A stretch of DNA of 57,177 nt from contig CAIXLY010000015.1 of NCBI GenBank assembly GCA_903920455.1, forward strand, positions 1-57,177, in the 5' to 3' direction. Position numbers and translations under genes: made by a program. This DNA comes from an uncultured bacterium. Lineage in GTDB: Bacteria; Bacteroidota; Bacteroidia; Chitinophagales; Chitinophagaceae. The notes under the pieces were generated by a model. The model was not told the DNA's origin and made no database searches. It saw nothing but the letters and a program-made list of their open reading frames with translations. Positions 35,046 to 43,891 of this stretch are shown one piece after another. Each line of letters starts with the position of its first letter. Within the stretch, counting starts at the first letter, position 1.

Positions 35046-36632
35046 ATGAGCAACAGGAAAATAAACACTGCCCTACCTATTCTTTTTTCAATTGCCGTGA
35101 TCCTTGGCATGTTCGTGGGCTACAAATTACATAGCAATATGCCAATGACGAAAAGTTTTTTCAGTTCGTCAGGCAGCAATCGGCTTAATGAAGTAATGCA
35201 GCTTGTGAAAAAGAGATATGTTGACAAGGTAAATGTTGATTCTATAACGGACAATGCAATAAATAAAGTGCTGGAGTCGCTTGACCCACACTCTGTCTTT
35301 ATACCAGCAAGTGACCTGTTGGCAGTGAACGAAAACCTGGAAGGGCATTTTGAGGGAATTGGTATTGAGTTCAATATTTTCGATGATACCGTTCACATCC
35401 TCTCCGTATTGGAAAACGGACCTGCCAAGATATCCGGCATGATGGTAGGCGATAAAATTCTGATGGTAAACGACAGTGTCTCCATCAAACTTAAAGACAC
35501 TGAAAAATTTAAAAGTTGGGTTAAAGGTCCGGGAGGAACCAAGGTATCGCTCAAAATAATGAGAGAAAATAAGATTATGACCCTGCAAGTAACAAGGGGC
35601 AAGATTCCTATTACTTCCCTCGATGCATCCTACATGATTGATAAGGATCATGGATATATCAAATTAAACAGATTTTCTGCTAACACCTATGCTGAATTCA
35701 TCGAAGCATTGGAGCGGTTGAAAAAAGAGGGCATGAAATCGCTCATACTTGATTTGCGAGACAATGGAGGTGGGATACTAGAAGAGGCCATTGATATTGT
35801 TGATGAATTCTTGGGTAACAACCTCATGATTGTGTATACAGAAGGCGCTAACAATCCCAGAAAAGAATACAAAGCCAAACGACCAGGTGTTTTTGAAACT
35901 GGCAAGCTTGTTATTTTGATGAATGAAAATTCTGCATCGGCAAGCGAAGTGATTGCAGGCGCTATACAAGATCACGACAGGGGTCAGATTATTGGAAGAC
36001 GTAGTTTTGGAAAAGGATTGGTACAAGAACAACTATACCTCTCTGATGGCAGTGCACTTAGACTTACAACAGCTAGGTATTACACACCATTAGGACGAAG
36101 TATACAAAAGCCATATGCAGACGGTGTAGAAAGCTATGATATGGAATTAATCAACCGGATACATAACAAAGAAACATTCAAAGACCCCTCCATATCTAAT
36201 AACAAAGCAGTATTCAAAACAGCTAAAGGGAAAACCTTGTATGGCGGAGGGGGTATAACCCCAGATGAATATATCCCATTTGATTCAACTCTTTATGATA
36301 CAAGCATCAATAAACTTTATGCCAATAATGCAATTGGAAACTTTTCTTATAGATATTTCCTCTCGCAAAGACAGCGCTTGACGCAATACCGAAGTATTGA
36401 AGAGTATATCTCTGGCTATGAGGTCACAGACAAGGCAGTAGAAGACCTCATTAAATTTTCCAATAATCCTGAATTGCAATATAGACCCCTCACCAAAACG
36501 TCGGTAAAGTTTTTAAAGACTAGAATCAAAGCGATGATGGCCAGAATAAAATGGAATGAATCAGGCTATGTTCAAGTACTCAACGATGGTGATGAAAACA
36601 TAGCCAAGGGTCTTGTCTATTTAAGAAACTAA
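35046..36632 (+). CDS. S41-family carboxyl-terminal processing protease (CtpA/Prc-like)
   Basis: 528 residues. One N-terminal TM/signal anchor (LPILFSIAVILGMFVGY), then a short helical domain, a PDZ domain around residues 85-165 (IGIEFNIFDDTVHILSVLENGPAKISGMMVGDKIL, split by family wording), and the peptidase core: LILDLRDNGGGIL, the catalytic Ser in NENSASASEVIAG and Lys in GRRSFGKGLVQ. Acts in the periplasm on C-termini of proteins. A C-terminal extension of about 130 residues is rich in charged helices. Start at ATG 35046; a GAACTTTG near-match to the -7 box ends at 35021, so the TTG at 35019 is not the start. Converges with the methyltransferase, overlapping by 4 bases. Confidence 0.93.
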   Translation: MSNRKINTALPILFSIAVILGMFVGYKLHSNMPMTKSFFSSSGSNRLNEVMQLVKKRYVDKVNVDSITDNAINKVLESLDPHSVFIPASDLLAVNENLEGHFEGIGIEFNIFDDTVHILSVLENGPAKISGMMVGDKILMVNDSVSIKLKDTEKFKSWVKGPGGTKVSLKIMRENKIMTLQVTRGKIPITSLDASYMIDKDHGYIKLNRFSANTYAEFIEALERLKKEGMKSLILDLRDNGGGILEEAIDIVDEFLGNNLMIVYTEGANNPRKEYKAKRPGVFETGKLVILMNENSASASEVIAGAIQDHDRGQIIGRRSFGKGLVQEQLYLSDGSALRLTTARYYTPLGRSIQKPYADGVESYDMELINRIHNKETFKDPSISNNKAVFKTAKGKTLYGGGGITPDEYIPFDSTLYDTSINKLYANNAIGNFSYRYFLSQRQRLTQYRSIEEYISGYEVTDKAVEDLIKFSNNPELQYRPLTKTSVKFLKTRIKAMMARIKWNESGYVQVLNDGDENIAKGLVYLRN

Positions 36633-37519
36633 CCCTGCTTTCTGATGACGTAGATCTGAGAACTACAAACTCCTGGTTTAAAAAAGGCATTAATATTTGA
36701 AAGTAACCCAATAACCACAGCCCATAGCAAGCGGCTTTTGCCATGTTTATACTTTTCACTCAACAAGCTTACATAGAATGAATCGTACCACATGGGTAAC
36801 ATTTTGACTATAGTTAGTCCATGCATGTTCATCAACTTTTTCATGGTACCCGGACTAAAATGATACAGGTGCCTAGGAACATCATAAGCTGCCCAATATT
36901 TACCATAAAAAGCTGCGTCATAAGAATTGTGGTTGGGAACAGCAACTACAAGCACGCCATCATGCTTTAGTATACGGATAAGCTCATTTAATGTTGGGTT
37001 AAGATCATGCACATGCTCCAGGACATGCCACATTGTAATGGCGTCTACAGAATCAGAAGATATAGAACTTAAGAACGAAGGCTCTTCTACAGAGGCCCCA
37101 GTTAAATCAATTGCTTTGGTTCTGGCACCAGCATCTGGCTCAATGCCTTGTACTGCCCAACCAGAAAATTTCATTTCAGCCAAAAAAGCCCCCGTACCAC
37201 AGCCGTAATCGAGCATGCTTCCTTTACCCTTACCTGTAAAGCTGATTAATAAATTTCTCTTTGAAGAAACCGCCCGCTTTCTAACGAATTGGTATATGGA
37301 ATTTAAAAAACCTTTGTTGCTATTTGAATGAGATATGTAATCATCAGATTGATAATACTTCCCAATCTCAGTTACATGAGGTGCATTTTCGGTGAATAAA
37401 AAATCACAGTTATTACAGGTGGCCAAATTAAAAGGCTCTGATGATACAGTATAATCTTTTACACTAAAGCTTATGGTAACATTTCCACTACTACAAAGAG
37501 GGCATTGCAAGTTCAACAT
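36629..37519 (-). CDS. class I SAM-dependent methyltransferase with N-terminal zinc ribbon
   Basis: 296 residues. Two CxxC pairs at the N-terminus (CPLCSSG and CNNCDFLF) form a likely zinc ribbon. Methyltransferase motif I is MLDYGCGTGAFLAEM, with the acidic motif II in GIEPDAGA and motif III in WHVLEHVHDLNPTL; the PNHNSYDAAFYGKYWAAYDVPRHLY-type segment is common in UbiE-like sugar or lipid-linked methyltransferases next to glycan genes. One or two hydrophobic stretches near the C-terminus (LLWAVVIGLLSNI) may touch the membrane. Last gene of the envelope module; substrate unknown. Confidence 0.85.
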   Translation of the reverse strand: MLNLQCPLCSSGNVTISFSVKDYTVSSEPFNLATCNNCDFLFTENAPHVTEIGKYYQSDDYISHSNSNKGFLNSIYQFVRKRAVSSKRNLLISFTGKGKGSMLDYGCGTGAFLAEMKFSGWAVQGIEPDAGARTKAIDLTGASVEEPSFLSSISSDSVDAITMWHVLEHVHDLNPTLNELIRILKHDGVLVVAVPNHNSYDAAFYGKYWAAYDVPRHLYHFSPGTMKKLMNMHGLTIVKMLPMWYDSFYVSLLSEKYKHGKSRLLWAVVIGLLSNINAFFKPGVCSSQIYVIRKQG

Positions 37520-37524
37520 GTAAA

Positions 37525-38172
37525 CTAGTTAAAACGCTTGTAGGTCATGGAAGGAGTAGCAACTTTAATCGGATCATAGCGAGGTCCGAGAATAGAAAAG
37601 CTGCCATACATCAACCGAGCAACAATTAATAAAAGCACTATCGACAGAAGCACTATGCCTGGAACCCGCCATTTGTTTGTAATAGAATCTGAAAAAGGTT
37701 CTAAGATTTCATCAGAAGATAGATTTTCAGGTGAGCTGAATGAAGTAGCTATTTCATGACGAGTTACCTTTTTATAAGGCTGGATTTTATAAAATTCACT
37801 TTGGATGTTTCGCCCTTCAAAAAAAAGAATGCCCGCTTCAGATTGAGTTAACGTACCTACTTCTGGCCAATCAAATAAATTGTCCTTGGATAATTTTTCT
37901 TGTATTAAGCTGGTCAATAAATTTGAATTGTTGATGAGAGCATCAGCTGTCAAATTCTGCTTACGCATCATATACTGGGATTGAGAATCCGCAACTTCCA
38001 CTTTGTATGGGTCAAACCGAATGGTAAAAAAAGCTGGTAAAATCTGGGATCTGTCCAAATCATTTCGGGCTGGAACTCGATGCAGCTCAAACCGACCGAT
38101 ACCTGGGAGAGTTACTGCCCGGTTCAACATCAAATAGTTGGTATAAAAGGTGATATTTAGGTTATGAGACAT
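37525..38172 (-). CDS. tandem HU-CCDC81-like domain protein with a C-terminal TM segment
   Basis: 215 residues. Residues 1-65 resemble the Bacteroidota HU-CCDC81_bac_1 domain (a helix, then AVTLPGIGRFELHRV, then a QILPAFFTIRFDP strand); residues about 80-125 resemble HU-CCDC81_bac_2 (LIQEKLSKDNLFDWPEVGTL...EAGILFFEG, split by family wording). A linker leads to one TM helix (GIVLLSIVLLLIVARLMYG) and a short tail. Usual relatives carry a SPOR domain after the TM; this one stops without it. I start at ATG 38172, 13 bases after the barrel gene's TAA; the frame is open further upstream but only inside that gene. Confidence 0.6.
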   Translation of the reverse strand: MSHNLNITFYTNYLMLNRAVTLPGIGRFELHRVPARNDLDRSQILPAFFTIRFDPYKVEVADSQSQYMMRKQNLTADALINNSNLLTSLIQEKLSKDNLFDWPEVGTLTQSEAGILFFEGRNIQSEFYKIQPYKKVTRHEIATSFSSPENLSSDEILEPFSDSITNKWRVPGIVLLSIVLLLIVARLMYGSFSILGPRYDPIKVATPSMTYKRFN

Positions 38173-38185
38173 GTATAGAGACAGC

Positions 38186-39844
38186 TTATTTATGAAAAGA
38201 GTATCGAACTCCCCCGATGGCATTGAATCCAAAACTAGGATATTGATTCCACCGCTGGTAGCTAATATTGGCAATATTATTTAAATCAACCCAGAGTGCC
38301 CATTTTTTATTTAAATTATACTCGAGCCCAAGGCTGATGTCTACAGCCCCTTTTGCTCGAAAATCATCTACAGTTGTAGTTCTTGCCATTGCTCCCTGCC
38401 AGAGAAAAGCAGTTCCCCGGAGTTTAAAGTCTTTAAACAGTTTCCATGAAAGACCAGCCGAAAGTGTAAAGGGGAGTATTCCATAAGCTTTCATTTGGCC
38501 GGTAAAATCAGCAAAGGACATTGCCTGAAGAGAAGCATTAATAGCAAGCTGAGAAGATATTTTAACATCAGTTCCAGCCTCAAAATTCAGTGCTGTAAAC
38601 GACTGATCGAGGATTGAAGTAAAACTTTTGCCATCACCTAAGCGATTGATAAATAAAGGCTGATTTCGATACTGAATAATTCCGGTCTTTAAACGGACCT
38701 GCAACCCTTTTCCGTTAAGCCAATCAATACCAACAAAATAATCTGTGTTGTGAGAAACAGTGAGTGAATCTGGAGGAATTACAAACTGATTTACTCCATA
38801 CAGCAGGTGGTATGAATTTAAATTAAAAGTATTGGAGACGCCTCCTTTAACTTTTAAGCCAGACTGTCCAACGGAGTAAGAAACTGAAAAATCAGGTACC
38901 ATCTTAATCTCTCCAGAGCTTATAACAGGAACGAGTCCCCCTTTAACCTGAAGAAACCCTTTTGAGTAAAAGGCAAAAAGTGGAATCTGTATTAGTGAAT
39001 TGTTAGTTTTTCTGGAAAGTGAAGAAGTCAATTGCATCAATTCTGCCTTTGGTTCAATTAAAAATCTAACCGCGTCATTCAATGCATAGGTCAAGGGAGA
39101 GTTGAATTTAAAAATAAGTTCTTTAACATCTCTGCTCGCAGAAAGTAGGTCCAACCTCATTGCGGGAGAGAATGTAATTTTTTCACCTGCAACAATTTGA
39201 TAGGCCGCCCCAAAATTGAAATTATTAAAGTGCTGATCCAGTTCAGTCCAAAGTGGGTTGAATAATAAATGGTCGAAACCATAGAGCTTATAAGCATCTC
39301 GATCAAATCCAGTAAACAATCCTATTGATTGATGATCAGAGACTGCATATTTCAAGCGTACAGCAACTGCAGTATGCTGTACTTCCTGATCGGGTAAATT
39401 TCCTTTTGAAGAAATATGGTCAGCTGTAGCAGAAAAATTGCTCATCGAAAAATCCCTTTGAAACCCAAGAGAGATAAAGGGTGTGCTAAGGTTGCCATAA
39501 CCCAACTTTGCAAACAAGTTGCTGCTGTCCTTATCCGACTGATCCTGCTTAAATGAAAGAGGGCGGATTGAAAAAGACCTCATGGGCGTGAGAAACTGCA
39601 CCTTATCGGTTGGATAAACGAATTCATAAGCAGAAGTATCTTTTTTTAAAGGCTCTGCCTGAAATTCTATTTTTCCAGTTTTTACAATACTGGGCTTGAA
39701 TGTAGAAGTAATATTGATTACTTCCTTGTTACTCTTTTCAACTTGACCAAACACAGAAGCTGACGGCACAATAAGAAAAAGGAACATTAGCAAGACCAAT
39801 GATTCAAAAGAACAAAAAGTAAAACAAATATTTCTCACGGACAT
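38186..39844 (-). CDS. outer-membrane beta-barrel protein paired with the TPR gene
   Basis: 552 residues with a signal peptide ending near VPSASVFGQ. A short N-terminal segment EVINITSTFKPSIVKTGKI matches the hallmark 'EVxxVxxxFxPxxxxxxKI' seen in a Bacteroidota barrel family often labelled TonB-dependent receptor but without a plug domain; the rest is alternating amphipathic strands (LFAKLGYGNLSTPFISLGFQRD; AVRLKYAVSDHQSIGLFTGF, separated in the protein) ending in an aromatic strand. No TonB box. It begins 1 base after the TPR gene stop, so the two are tightly coupled. Confidence 0.8.
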   Translation of the reverse strand: MSVRNICFTFCSFESLVLLMFLFLIVPSASVFGQVEKSNKEVINITSTFKPSIVKTGKIEFQAEPLKKDTSAYEFVYPTDKVQFLTPMRSFSIRPLSFKQDQSDKDSSNLFAKLGYGNLSTPFISLGFQRDFSMSNFSATADHISSKGNLPDQEVQHTAVAVRLKYAVSDHQSIGLFTGFDRDAYKLYGFDHLLFNPLWTELDQHFNNFNFGAAYQIVAGEKITFSPAMRLDLLSASRDVKELIFKFNSPLTYALNDAVRFLIEPKAELMQLTSSLSRKTNNSLIQIPLFAFYSKGFLQVKGGLVPVISSGEIKMVPDFSVSYSVGQSGLKVKGGVSNTFNLNSYHLLYGVNQFVIPPDSLTVSHNTDYFVGIDWLNGKGLQVRLKTGIIQYRNQPLFINRLGDGKSFTSILDQSFTALNFEAGTDVKISSQLAINASLQAMSFADFTGQMKAYGILPFTLSAGLSWKLFKDFKLRGTAFLWQGAMARTTTVDDFRAKGAVDISLGLEYNLNKKWALWVDLNNIANISYQRWNQYPSFGFNAIGGVRYSFHK

Positions 39845-39845
39845 A

Positions 39846-42800
39846 TTATTGTGTTTTCAAACTATTTTTTTCTACTATCTCAACATTATTTAGCTTTTTC
39901 TGGGCCTCAATTTTTAATGCCTCAATTTTGCAATTTTCGATTACGCTTTTAAACGTAGCCCTTGCATTAAAAAAGTCTTTCTGCTGAAAAAATATATCCC
40001 CTAATAAAATGTAGGCGCGGGTAATCCATTGATCGTATGAACCAGATTGCTCGATTGTTTCAATGGAGGCTGATTCTGCTTCCCCAAAATTTCCTGCTGC
40101 AAAATGATTTACAGCAATCTGATACCTTGCCTCAGCTCCTAAGGCTGATCGATTAGTTTTGGATACAGCCATAAAGGCTTCATTCGAAGGCCCATATTGC
40201 TTTTCCAACTGGTTGAAATAACCCACAATCATTCCTGCATAAGATTTATCGTCGAGGTTTGCGGATGGGTTGGCTATTATCGCTTGGGCAGAAACTGACC
40301 CCTCCTTCCATAACTTCAGAAAATAATATGAACGAACTTGGCCTCGCATCGCTTCCAGCAAAATATCTGACTTTGTAGTTAGCGATACCAACTGAGAGAA
40401 ATGCGTCAATGCGTTTGCATAATCAGCAAGTTCAAAAAAGTAAATTTTGGCCGACTGCCTCAGGGCTTTTTCTTGATATTTCGTCGCTCCTTTTGAAGCC
40501 AATAAATCAAAATATGATGCTGCACCAGCCCAATTATTGAGTTTTACGTATAATTCTGCTTTGTAATTCAGTACATCTGCAATAAACAATCCTTCAGGAA
40601 ATTGCACAATGTAATCATCAAGTGCCTTATCAACCGATTGATCCTTGCCGTCAGCATATTTGGTTTGAACATACTGAAAAAGAAGTGAATCTTTTTGAAG
40701 GGCGTCAATCGATCTTCCACCAGCTTTAAGAAAAGCCTGGTAATTGTCGATTTGGCCTTTTTCAACAAAAATTGCTTTTGCACTTTCAAGCGCTTCGGCT
40801 GCTTGGGCCGAAGCAGGAAATTCTGAAACTAATTTTTCAAATTGAGAAATGGCTTGATCGGTTCGATCAAGGTTGTAATAAGCGATGCCAAGTTTGAGGT
40901 ATGATTCAGGAACAAATTCATCATCTTTATCAACCAACGATGCTATTTTAGTCAATGGTGAAATAGCCAGTTCGTATTCCTCCTCTGCCATATAGGTATC
41001 AGATAATTCCATTGTTATAAGCGGAATGTACATTGAAGAGGGAAATTTCTGCAAAGCAAGTTTTAACATATCAATTTTATCTCTTGGAGATGTTATGCCA
41101 GCAATTATGGCGAGCTGGAAACTGGCATAATCATTCCCATTTCCTTTGATGTTGCTAACTTGACTGTATAACGATTTAGCTTTCCAAGTATTTTTTTCCA
41201 TAAAAGCGCAATCGGCGGCACGGAGCAGAGATTCATCTCGTAAAGCAGGGGAAATATTTTTACTCGCTGAGTGCAGTTTCTCAAAATAAGGCATTGCCTT
41301 TTGATAATCCTCAAGTTCAAAATAGGCATAACCGAGGTTGTACCAAGCATGTTCAACAGTGGCTTCAGCAACTGGAACAAACCGCTGTTTTAAAAAATCA
41401 GTCAAAAAATTTATGCATTGACTATAGTTCTCATTTCTAAGCGCCAACTCCCCTCTCCAAAATAATCCTGGAGCATAAAAGGGTGAGCCACGGAACTTAT
41501 TCAACTCAGCAAACAATGCATCAGCCTCTGTATACTGAAGGTCGTTGACAAGCTCAATACCTCTGCCATAGAAAATTCTGGGGGCAAGCCGCTGATAAGA
41601 AGCTGAAGATTGAGAAAATTGATGTAAGATCTCTAATGCCTGCCTATAATTATTTGTTCGGGCGTAGTAAAGTAAAAGGATTTCTTTAGCCTCAGACTGA
41701 TAATTCGAATTTGGATACTGAGATAAAAAATCAGTTAAGCCTCGTATTGCCTGATCCTCAAAACCCATGTCCAGAGACAACTTTGCATGTAAAAATTTTG
41801 CAACCTGCATCTTTTCAGATTCAAGTTTTCCCGAAATATAATACTGAAATGCACTTCTTGCGTTTGCCTTTTCCTTAAGCTGAAGGTAGGAGTCACCCAA
41901 AATGAACATGGAGTTAAGGGCAATAGCATGCGTGCCAATTGACAATGGCTTTAGCTGTTCCACAGATTTCGAAAACTGTCCAATATCATGGTAGCTTGAG
42001 CCCAATTCAAAATGCTGTAAGGAATCCAAAACAACACCAGAAGAAAGAGCCCGCTCATAATAGTTGACTGCCTTTAGTGATTCACCACGATTAAAATAGA
42101 TTGAGGCCAACAAAGCCAACACCTCATTTTTATGAAGATGATGATCTGACTTTAAATAGGCCTCGCCGGTCTGTATCGACTGGTCAATTTGCCCGTTTTT
42201 ATAATAGATATAGGATAAGTAAAAAGGAACCACAGCGGAATAGACTGGATCTTTTTGAAGATTGACGAATAGCGGTAAAGCATCAACATATTTCCCTTCT
42301 GCAAAAGAGATAAAACCCAAATAGTAGGCTGCATGATTGGCGTAAGAGGAATTGGATTCCTGAGGCAGACTTTTAAAATAAGGCACTGCATTATCAAACT
42401 TCTTTTGGGAAAAATATGCAACCCCCTTTTCAAAATTTGTACGGTGCTGTTCGTTTTTTGCTAGATACAAGCCATTGGTTAACTCAAGGTAAAAAAGGGC
42501 TTCGGGGTATAATCCTTTTAAAAAATAATAATGTCCAAGGTGATAGGCTAGGTCAACCGAAATATGTTTACTGTTGGTAATCTGAATTAGCTCTTTCGCC
42601 CTAGCTACAAAAAAAGGATCATCCAAAATAACTCCTGAAGCAATTTGCAAAAAATGAAGGTTCTCAATCTCTGCTGCTTGATATGCCTGTGAATTATTGC
42701 TATTGCTGAAAATAGCATCTGTGAGCATCTGAACATTTTGATATTGCTCGGCATCAAACAATTCTGAAACCTGCTGATATTTTAATGTCCCTGGAGATGC

Positions 42801-42890
42801 CGCTACCGTTGATTGGCATACTCCTGTTAAAGGGAGGAAAAAAGCCACAACTATAAGGATTAAGATATTCGTTCGAACTATTGTATGCAT
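39846..42890 (-). CDS. large periplasmic TPR-repeat protein
   Basis: 1014 residues. Signal peptide MHTIVRTNILILIVVAFFL ending at GVCQ, then TPR repeats over almost the entire length (e.g. YANHAAYYLGFISFAEGKY; AWYNLGYAYFELEDYQKAM; SYLKLGIAYYNLDRTDQAI), roughly 20 or more units. No catalytic domain. The signal and the neighbour barrel place it in the periplasm or on the outer-membrane inner face, as a scaffold. I start at ATG 42890; the longer frame to 43019 runs past the promoter of the divergent doxX gene. First gene of the four-gene module. Confidence 0.87.
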   Translation of the reverse strand: MHTIVRTNILILIVVAFFLPLTGVCQSTVAASPGTLKYQQVSELFDAEQYQNVQMLTDAIFSNSNNSQAYQAAEIENLHFLQIASGVILDDPFFVARAKELIQITNSKHISVDLAYHLGHYYFLKGLYPEALFYLELTNGLYLAKNEQHRTNFEKGVAYFSQKKFDNAVPYFKSLPQESNSSYANHAAYYLGFISFAEGKYVDALPLFVNLQKDPVYSAVVPFYLSYIYYKNGQIDQSIQTGEAYLKSDHHLHKNEVLALLASIYFNRGESLKAVNYYERALSSGVVLDSLQHFELGSSYHDIGQFSKSVEQLKPLSIGTHAIALNSMFILGDSYLQLKEKANARSAFQYYISGKLESEKMQVAKFLHAKLSLDMGFEDQAIRGLTDFLSQYPNSNYQSEAKEILLLYYARTNNYRQALEILHQFSQSSASYQRLAPRIFYGRGIELVNDLQYTEADALFAELNKFRGSPFYAPGLFWRGELALRNENYSQCINFLTDFLKQRFVPVAEATVEHAWYNLGYAYFELEDYQKAMPYFEKLHSASKNISPALRDESLLRAADCAFMEKNTWKAKSLYSQVSNIKGNGNDYASFQLAIIAGITSPRDKIDMLKLALQKFPSSMYIPLITMELSDTYMAEEEYELAISPLTKIASLVDKDDEFVPESYLKLGIAYYNLDRTDQAISQFEKLVSEFPASAQAAEALESAKAIFVEKGQIDNYQAFLKAGGRSIDALQKDSLLFQYVQTKYADGKDQSVDKALDDYIVQFPEGLFIADVLNYKAELYVKLNNWAGAASYFDLLASKGATKYQEKALRQSAKIYFFELADYANALTHFSQLVSLTTKSDILLEAMRGQVRSYYFLKLWKEGSVSAQAIIANPSANLDDKSYAGMIVGYFNQLEKQYGPSNEAFMAVSKTNRSALGAEARYQIAVNHFAAGNFGEAESASIETIEQSGSYDQWITRAYILLGDIFFQQKDFFNARATFKSVIENCKIEALKIEAQKKLNNVEIVEKNSLKTQ

Positions 42891-43003
42891 ATAGTAACTG
42901 TTTGTCACGCTGTTGTAAAAATAGCCTTTAAGGAACGTTTCTGCCAATATCATGTCGCCCTGTGGATAAATATCCTTCAAAACAACAGATCCACGCAATA
43001 TTG

Positions 43004-43011
43004 TACATTTG
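43004..43011 (+). promoter_or_regulatory. -7 box (TACATTTG) for doxX-thioesterase-cinA
   Basis: Exact TAnnTTTG match 43 bases before the doxX ATG at 43055, in the divergent gap with the TPR gene. No TTG at the usual -33 spacing. Confidence 0.5.
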
Positions 43012-43054
43012 TATGGCAATTTTTAACGAAGATTTATATTGTAAAAAAGTTTCA

Positions 43055-43462
43055 ATGAAAAAACTCCTAAGCATCAGCTACCCTCCACTCGCTTTTAATT
43101 TTTCTATGCTTGTCCTTAGAATTTCGATGGGCGTATTGATGATGTCACACGGCTACGAAAAGTTGATTGATTTTAGTAAGGAACAAGCAGGTTTTTACAA
43201 TTTTTTGAACATCGGCACTACCGCCTCATTGCTCCTGAGTATTTTTGCTGAGTTTTTTTGTGCACTCTTTATTACCATTGGGCTTTTTACAAGGCTTACG
43301 GTTATACCACTTTTAATCAACATGGGTATTGCTGTGTTTGCAGTACATTCAATGGATTTCTTTGGAAAAGGAGAATTAGGCACGTTGTATTTTATCGGTT
43401 TTTTTGTGCTTTTGTTATGTGGGCCAGGAAAGTTAAGTGTTGATGGCATATCAAGTAAATAA
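43055..43462 (+). CDS. DoxX-family membrane protein
   Basis: 135 residues, four TM helices in the DoxX pattern: FNFSMLVLRISMGVLMMSHGYEKL-like first helix (LR..MG..M..HG..K motif), LLSIFAEFFCALFITIGLFTRL, VIPLLINMGIAVFAVHS and TLYFIGFFVLLLCGPGKLSVD. Members are small quinone-linked or redox-associated membrane proteins of poorly defined function. Start at ATG 43055 (MKKLLSISYPP) rather than 42962, which precedes the promoter. Followed after 8 bases by the thioesterase. Confidence 0.85.
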   Translation: MKKLLSISYPPLAFNFSMLVLRISMGVLMMSHGYEKLIDFSKEQAGFYNFLNIGTTASLLLSIFAEFFCALFITIGLFTRLTVIPLLINMGIAVFAVHSMDFFGKGELGTLYFIGFFVLLLCGPGKLSVDGISSK

Positions 43463-43470
43463 ATAAACAG

Positions 43471-43881
43471 ATGTTTTCATTTGACACACAGCTTAGAGTA
43501 AGGTATGCGGATACGGATCAGATGCAGGTAGTGTATCATGCAAAACTGATTGAATATTTTGAAGTTGGCAGAACCGACGCCATAAGATCACTCGGAATAA
43601 CCTATAAAGAGGTTGAAGCCGCTGGCATCATCATGCCGATTGTCAGAGTTGAATGCAACTATCTTCGCCCAGCTAGATATGATGAGCTACTCACCATTAG
43701 AACAACACTCAACGAATTGCCGACTGGTCACCGCATTGAATTTGATCAAGAAATTTACAATGAAGAGAATAAGCTGCTCTGCAAGGCAAAAATCCTTTTA
43801 TACTTCTTGGATAAAGCCACTAATACCAAACAAGAGATACCTGAAATACTTTCAGGCAGACTAATTCCATTTTTCAACTAA
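43471..43881 (+). CDS. acyl-CoA thioesterase, YbgC/4HBT hotdog fold
   Basis: 136 residues with a single hotdog domain. The 4HBT active-site motif RYADTDQMQVVYHAKLIEYF has the catalytic Asp, followed by the helix EVGRTDAIRSLG and the strand IVRVECNYLRPARYDE. Hydrolyses short- or medium-chain acyl-CoA. YbgC-type proteins are often with tol-pal genes, but here it sits in a doxX-thioesterase-cinA run. Precise substrate unknown. Confidence 0.9.
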   Translation: MFSFDTQLRVRYADTDQMQVVYHAKLIEYFEVGRTDAIRSLGITYKEVEAAGIIMPIVRVECNYLRPARYDELLTIRTTLNELPTGHRIEFDQEIYNEENKLLCKAKILLYFLDKATNTKQEIPEILSGRLIPFFN

Positions 43882-43891
43882 GTCATTGAAT

